The notes under the pieces are model-generated. The model made no database searches. It was not told the DNA's origin and saw only the letters and a program-made list of their open reading frames with translations. Positions 61,457 through 64,000 of a DNA stretch of 64,000 nt are shown in pieces. The stretch covers positions 310,001-374,000 of the forward strand of contig CAVPWG010000005.1 of assembly GCA_963709425.1 (NCBI GenBank). The letters run 5' to 3'. Each line of letters starts with the position of its first letter. Positions within the stretch are counted from its first letter, which is position 1. Origin of the DNA: JAICJC01 sp963709425 (GTDB lineage: Bacteria; Actinomycetota; Thermoleophilia; Gaiellales; JAICJC01). The position numbers and the translations under genes are program-made.

Positions 61457-62150
61457 CCAGCCCACCCGCCGTCTCGCCGCCGTCCACCGTGATCGCCGCC
61501 CCCGTGATGTATGCCGCGTCGTCGGATGCCAGGAACGCGTAGACCGCGGCGATCTCCTCCGGCCGGGCGTGGCGGCGCAGAGGGATCTTGGCGTCGACCT
61601 GGGCCAGCATCTCGTCCGTGTACTCGGCCTCCTGCATCGGCGTCAGGACGTAGCCCGGGCAGACCGCGTTCACCCGCACCGTCGGCGCCCACTCGAGCGC
61701 GAGCGTCCGCGTGAGCTCGATGACGCCGGCCTTCGAGGCGTTGTAGTCGGCGTAGAAGGGATGGCCGACGTACCCATTCGTCGAGGCGGTGTTCAGGATC
61801 ACGCCTCCCCCGGCTTCGAGCATCGTCCGGCCGGCCGCCTGCGCCACGTTGAAGACGCCGAGCAGGTTGGTGTCGAGGACGCGCCGCCAGCGGCGCTCGT
61901 CGATGTCGAGCGCCGGGCCGCGCTCGCTCACCCCCGCGTTCGACACGACGACATCGACCGGCCCGAGATCGGCGAACGCGGCCCGAACGGCGTCGCCGTC
62001 CGAGACGTCCACCCGCACCCCGGCGTCGCCGGGCTCGAGGTCGAACACCGTGACGACGGCGCCCTCGGCGCGGAACCGCTCGACCGTCGCGGCCCCGATC
62101 CCCCGGGCGCCGCCGGTCACGACGACACGCTTTCCCTCCAGGCCGCGCAT
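61446..62150 (-). CDS. Short-chain dehydrogenase/reductase
   Basis: 234 residues. NAD(P) motif VVVTGGARGIGAATVERF near 9-26, VVSNAGVSERGP near 68, catalytic Ser in ILNTASTNGYVGH near 120 and YNASKAGVIELTRTLALEW near 138. Asp38 region (FDLEPGDAG) favours NAD. ATG 62150. Divergent from the YbjN-like gene with 45 bases between. Substrate not determinable. Confidence 0.9.
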   Translation of the reverse strand: MRGLEGKRVVVTGGARGIGAATVERFRAEGAVVTVFDLEPGDAGVRVDVSDGDAVRAAFADLGPVDVVVSNAGVSERGPALDIDERRWRRVLDTNLLGVFNVAQAAGRTMLEAGGGVILNTASTNGYVGHPFYADYNASKAGVIELTRTLALEWAPTVRVNAVCPGYVLTPMQEAEYTDEMLAQVDAKIPLRRHARPEEIAAVYAFLASDDAAYITGAAITVDGGETAGGLASR

Positions 62151-62181
62151 GGCGGCGAACGCTACCGGAGGCGAGCCGGTC

Positions 62182-62187
62182 TAGAGT
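62182..62187 (+). promoter_or_regulatory. -10 box of a probable leaderless promoter
   Basis: TAGAGT ends 8 bases before the ATG of the YbjN-like gene, with no ribosome binding site between. Confidence 0.45.
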
Positions 62188-62195
62188 GCTTCTCG

Positions 62196-63086
62196 ATGTC
62201 TGACGTGCAGATCGACGTGACGGCCCTCGAGGTGCGCCGATCCCTGGCCCGCTCGTTCCACGGCGACACCGATCCGGGGCCGCACGCGTGGCGCGGATCC
62301 GTCGGCGTCGGCGACGCGATCGTCGCTGTGGACGTCGAGCAGCGTGACGACGGCGGCTCGATCGTCCACGCCCGGGCCCGGTCGATCGAGTGCGACACGA
62401 CCCCGGCGCGGCTGGCCCGCATCCTCGCGAGCGAGAACGCGGAGCTCGTGCTCGGCCGGTTCGCGATCGTCGACGACGCCGTCGACGTCGAGCACGCCAT
62501 CCTCGCGGGGACGACCATGGACGCCGTCGAGGTGCAGGCGTCGGTCTGGGCGGTCGGGTGGGCAGCGGCGTCGTTCGCCCCGCGCCTGCGCGCCCTTGTC
62601 AACGAGGCGGTGCCCGTCCCGCCCGCGCCGCAGACCCCGGCCGCGCGCCTGCGCGACTCTCAGGACCACGTCGAGCTGACGACCCGCCGGGTGCGCCAGC
62701 ACCTCGACGCCCGCTACGGCGGCTTCGAGCATCACCCCGACTGGGGCTTCCACGGGCCGTTCGGAAGCGCCCGGGTCTTTGTCGAAATCCTTCCCGTCCT
62801 CGACGACTCGACGGCCGTACGGGTCTCATCACCGGTGCTGTCGCAGGTCGCGATGTCGGACGAGCTCGCGCTGCGGCTTCTGGCGCTCGCGTCCGAGCAG
62901 CCGTTCGGCGCGTTCGCGCACCTGTCCGCGCGCGACGAGGTGTGGCTCCAGCACGCGATCCTGGGCGACGACCTCGACCGGGTCGAGCTCGAGACGGCGA
63001 TCGACGCGGTCGCCGCGATCGCCGACGGCTGCGACGACGCGCTCGCGCAGGAATTCGGGGGTTTGCGCTACGCCGATCTCGGGTAG
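62196..63086 (+). CDS. YbjN-domain-like protein
   Basis: 296 residues. The C-terminal half shows the YbjN pattern: ALRLLALASEQPFGAFAHLSARDEVWLQHAILGDDLDRVELETAI and then AIADGCDDALAQEFGG. The N-terminal half (GVGDAIVAVDVEQRDDGGSIVHARAR...GRFAIVDDAVDVEHAI) looks like a diverged first copy. YbjN-type folds resemble secretion chaperones and respond to stress; the role here is unknown. ATG 62196, probable leaderless mRNA. Confidence 0.75.
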   Translation: MSDVQIDVTALEVRRSLARSFHGDTDPGPHAWRGSVGVGDAIVAVDVEQRDDGGSIVHARARSIECDTTPARLARILASENAELVLGRFAIVDDAVDVEHAILAGTTMDAVEVQASVWAVGWAAASFAPRLRALVNEAVPVPPAPQTPAARLRDSQDHVELTTRRVRQHLDARYGGFEHHPDWGFHGPFGSARVFVEILPVLDDSTAVRVSSPVLSQVAMSDELALRLLALASEQPFGAFAHLSARDEVWLQHAILGDDLDRVELETAIDAVAAIADGCDDALAQEFGGLRYADLG

Positions 63087-63126
63087 CGGCGCCGGCATGG
63101 GCCGATCTGGGATGCTGTCTCCTGCG

Positions 63127-63411
63127 ATGCCGTCCGCGGCCCGCCGCAACTGGACCTTTCTGACGAACCACGCTGCCGTGCTCGTCTGCATCGACCGCAA
63201 CCCCGGGACGCGGATCGACGAGGTCGCGGCCGAGGTCGGCATCTCGCGCCGCGCGACGCAGATGATCGTGAGCGACCTCGCCGAGGCCGGTTACATCGAG
63301 CGAACCCGCGTCGGACGCCGCAACCGGTACCGCGTCCGCGACGAGATGCCCTTACGCCGCAAGTCGTTCATGACCAGCGATGTCCGGGCGCTCCTCACCC
63401 TTCTGAGGTAG
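63127..63411 (+). CDS. Winged-helix DNA-binding protein
   Basis: 94 residues. NWTFLTNHAAVLVCIDRNPG then TRIDEVAAEVGISRRATQMIVSDLAEAGYIERTRVGRRNRY, a MarR/TrmB-like winged helix at 20-75. ATG 63127 chosen; ATG 63112 or 63097 would add 5 or 15 residues. It sits just upstream of a pilin gene (104-base gap) and could control it. Confidence 0.82.
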   Translation: MPSAARRNWTFLTNHAAVLVCIDRNPGTRIDEVAAEVGISRRATQMIVSDLAEAGYIERTRVGRRNRYRVRDEMPLRRKSFMTSDVRALLTLLR

Positions 63412-63514
63412 ACACTCATATCACCCTAAAGTCGTAGCCGAATGCCGCCGATACTTGCACCACTGTCCTCTGCCGGTGCACTCCGGCAGGTGTGGTCATC
63501 AAGGAGGCGATTCG

Positions 63515-63673
63515 GTGATCGAGTTCTTCAACCGGCTTCGTGACGAGAGCGGTCAGACCATGGCTGAGTACGCCGTGGTCCTGGGCGTCATCACCATTGC
63601 GGTGGTCGTCACTCTGGGTCTGCTTTCCACGGCGATTCAGAGCACGCTCAACAACGTCATCGCGTCTCTCTAA
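63515..63673 (+). CDS. Flp/Fap-type pilin (copy 2)
   Basis: 52 residues, the same length as copy 1 at 58825. GQTMAEYAVVLGVITIAVVV is the class III cleavage and helix region, and the C-terminus TLNNVIASL resembles the TMSSVIALI of copy 1. GTG 63515 follows AAGGAGG. A hairpin TGCCGG-TGCACT-CCGGCA (63471-63488) lies in the leader, as in copy 1. Followed by a strong terminator. Confidence 0.88.
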   Translation: MIEFFNRLRDESGQTMAEYAVVLGVITIAVVVTLGLLSTAIQSTLNNVIASL

Positions 63674-63682
63674 GGACGCGGT

Positions 63683-63727
63683 CGCGGCGGCCGGCGCGAG
63701 GGAAACCTCGTGCCGGCCGCGGCGTTT
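63683..63727 (+). terminator. Terminator hairpin after pilin copy 2
   Basis: 19-bp stem (CGCGGCGGCCGGCGCGAGG / CCTCGTGCCGGCCGCGGCG, one mismatch and one G-T) with loop GAAA, followed by TTT. Ten bases after the pilin stop. Confidence 0.75.
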
Positions 63728-63739
63728 AACCAGGCGCCA

Positions 63740-64000
63740 TCAGCCGGGCAGCGGAAAGCCGCCGGGGAATGTCCCGAGCGCCTGCACCGTGAGGCCGACG
63801 CCGAGGATCGTGATCACCGCAGCGCTGAATGTGGGCGCCGCCTGGACGATCCTCCCGCTCGACGGCACACGGTCGACGAACCGCCGCGCGTAGACCACAA
63901 GGACGCCGACGCCCGTGAGCGTCGCGGCCAGCCCGAGGCTGAACGCCACGACGAGCACGAGCCCGAACGCGACCCGGTGGACGGCGATGGCGCCGAGCAT
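63740..64000 (-). CDS. Nickel/cobalt efflux (NicO/RcnA-like) C-terminus, 5' end outside window
   Basis: The last 86 or so residues: TM segment RVAFGLVLVVAFSLGLAATLTGVGVLVV and a final TM SAAVITILGVGLTVQALG, as at the end of NicO-type transporters. The His/Asp metal motifs would lie upstream, beyond the window. The start ATG shown inside the window is only internal. Convergent with pilin copy 2 across a terminator. Confidence 0.75.
   Translation of the reverse strand: MLGAIAVHRVAFGLVLVVAFSLGLAATLTGVGVLVVYARRFVDRVPSSGRIVQAAPTFSAAVITILGVGLTVQALGTFPGGFPLPG

Overview
This is about 64 kb of very GC-rich (roughly 70%, by eye) bacterial chromosome. It looks actinobacterial: nearly every gene ends its codons in G or C, GTG starts are common, several starts look leaderless (a TAnnnT box 6-8 bases upstream), the tRNA gene does not encode CCA, and the gene content (MMPL, DUF1206, ANTAR, LacI, phytanoyl-CoA dioxygenase, DMT and MFS pumps, Flp pilins, secreted GH9 glucanase) fits a soil actinobacterium. 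A deep-branching class such as Thermoleophilia is my guess, not something the sequence proves. There is no rRNA, CRISPR array, transposase or integrase.

Layout. 1-6 kb: polyphosphate kinase, a membrane diguanylate cyclase and the E1 alpha/beta pair of a 2-oxoacid dehydrogenase, all on the minus strand. 6-12 kb: MMPL transporter, a two-protein FAD dehydrogenase, a HesB/IscA-type protein, a phytanoyl-CoA dioxygenase-like enzyme and a lipoprotein. 12-18 kb: secreted proteins (Cys-rich unknown, TAP-like hydrolase, GH9 glucanase). 18-29.8 kb: MarR-MFS pair, LCP-like protein, a lipid-phosphate block (DUF1206, diacylglycerol kinase, two PAP2 phosphatases), a TOPRIM/PhoD pair, a methyltransferase and a Na+/H+ antiporter. 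30-34.3 kb: amidase, then an ECF sigma/anti-sigma operon flanked by genes that share one promoter motif with it. 34-46 kb: hydrolases, MFS pump, GAF-ANTAR regulator, secreted proteins, cupins, an SDR and a LacI regulator. 46.06-50.85 kb: an arsenic island (arsR, arsM, aquaporin, FAD/NAD oxidoreductase, EamA transporter) bounded by tRNA-Ala and a copy of the tRNA 3' half. 51-64 kb: a second ECF sigma/anti-sigma pair, CBS and XRE proteins, fabF, clpP, an AHSA1-ArsR pair, a second E1 alpha, FIST protein, two 52-residue Flp pilins, lipoate ligase and SDR.

Two patterns matter for anyone using this annotation. First, eleven single-base frameshifts break ten otherwise well-conserved genes, many of them at short homopolymers. 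Joining the two frames restores a family-like protein each time, so many are probably sequence errors. I give those genes with corrected ends. Second, there are several genuine gene remnants: class III aminotransferase, SAM methyltransferase, gamma-glutamyltransferase, GNAT and SRPBCC.

The most interesting regulatory finding is the sequence GTAAGAA-N14-ACGCT, present three times around the ECF sigma gene at 32.6-33.3 kb. Two copies are back to back and share an inverted repeat. This predicts a small autoregulated regulon: sigma operon, DoxX-like membrane protein and a secreted His/Met-rich protein.
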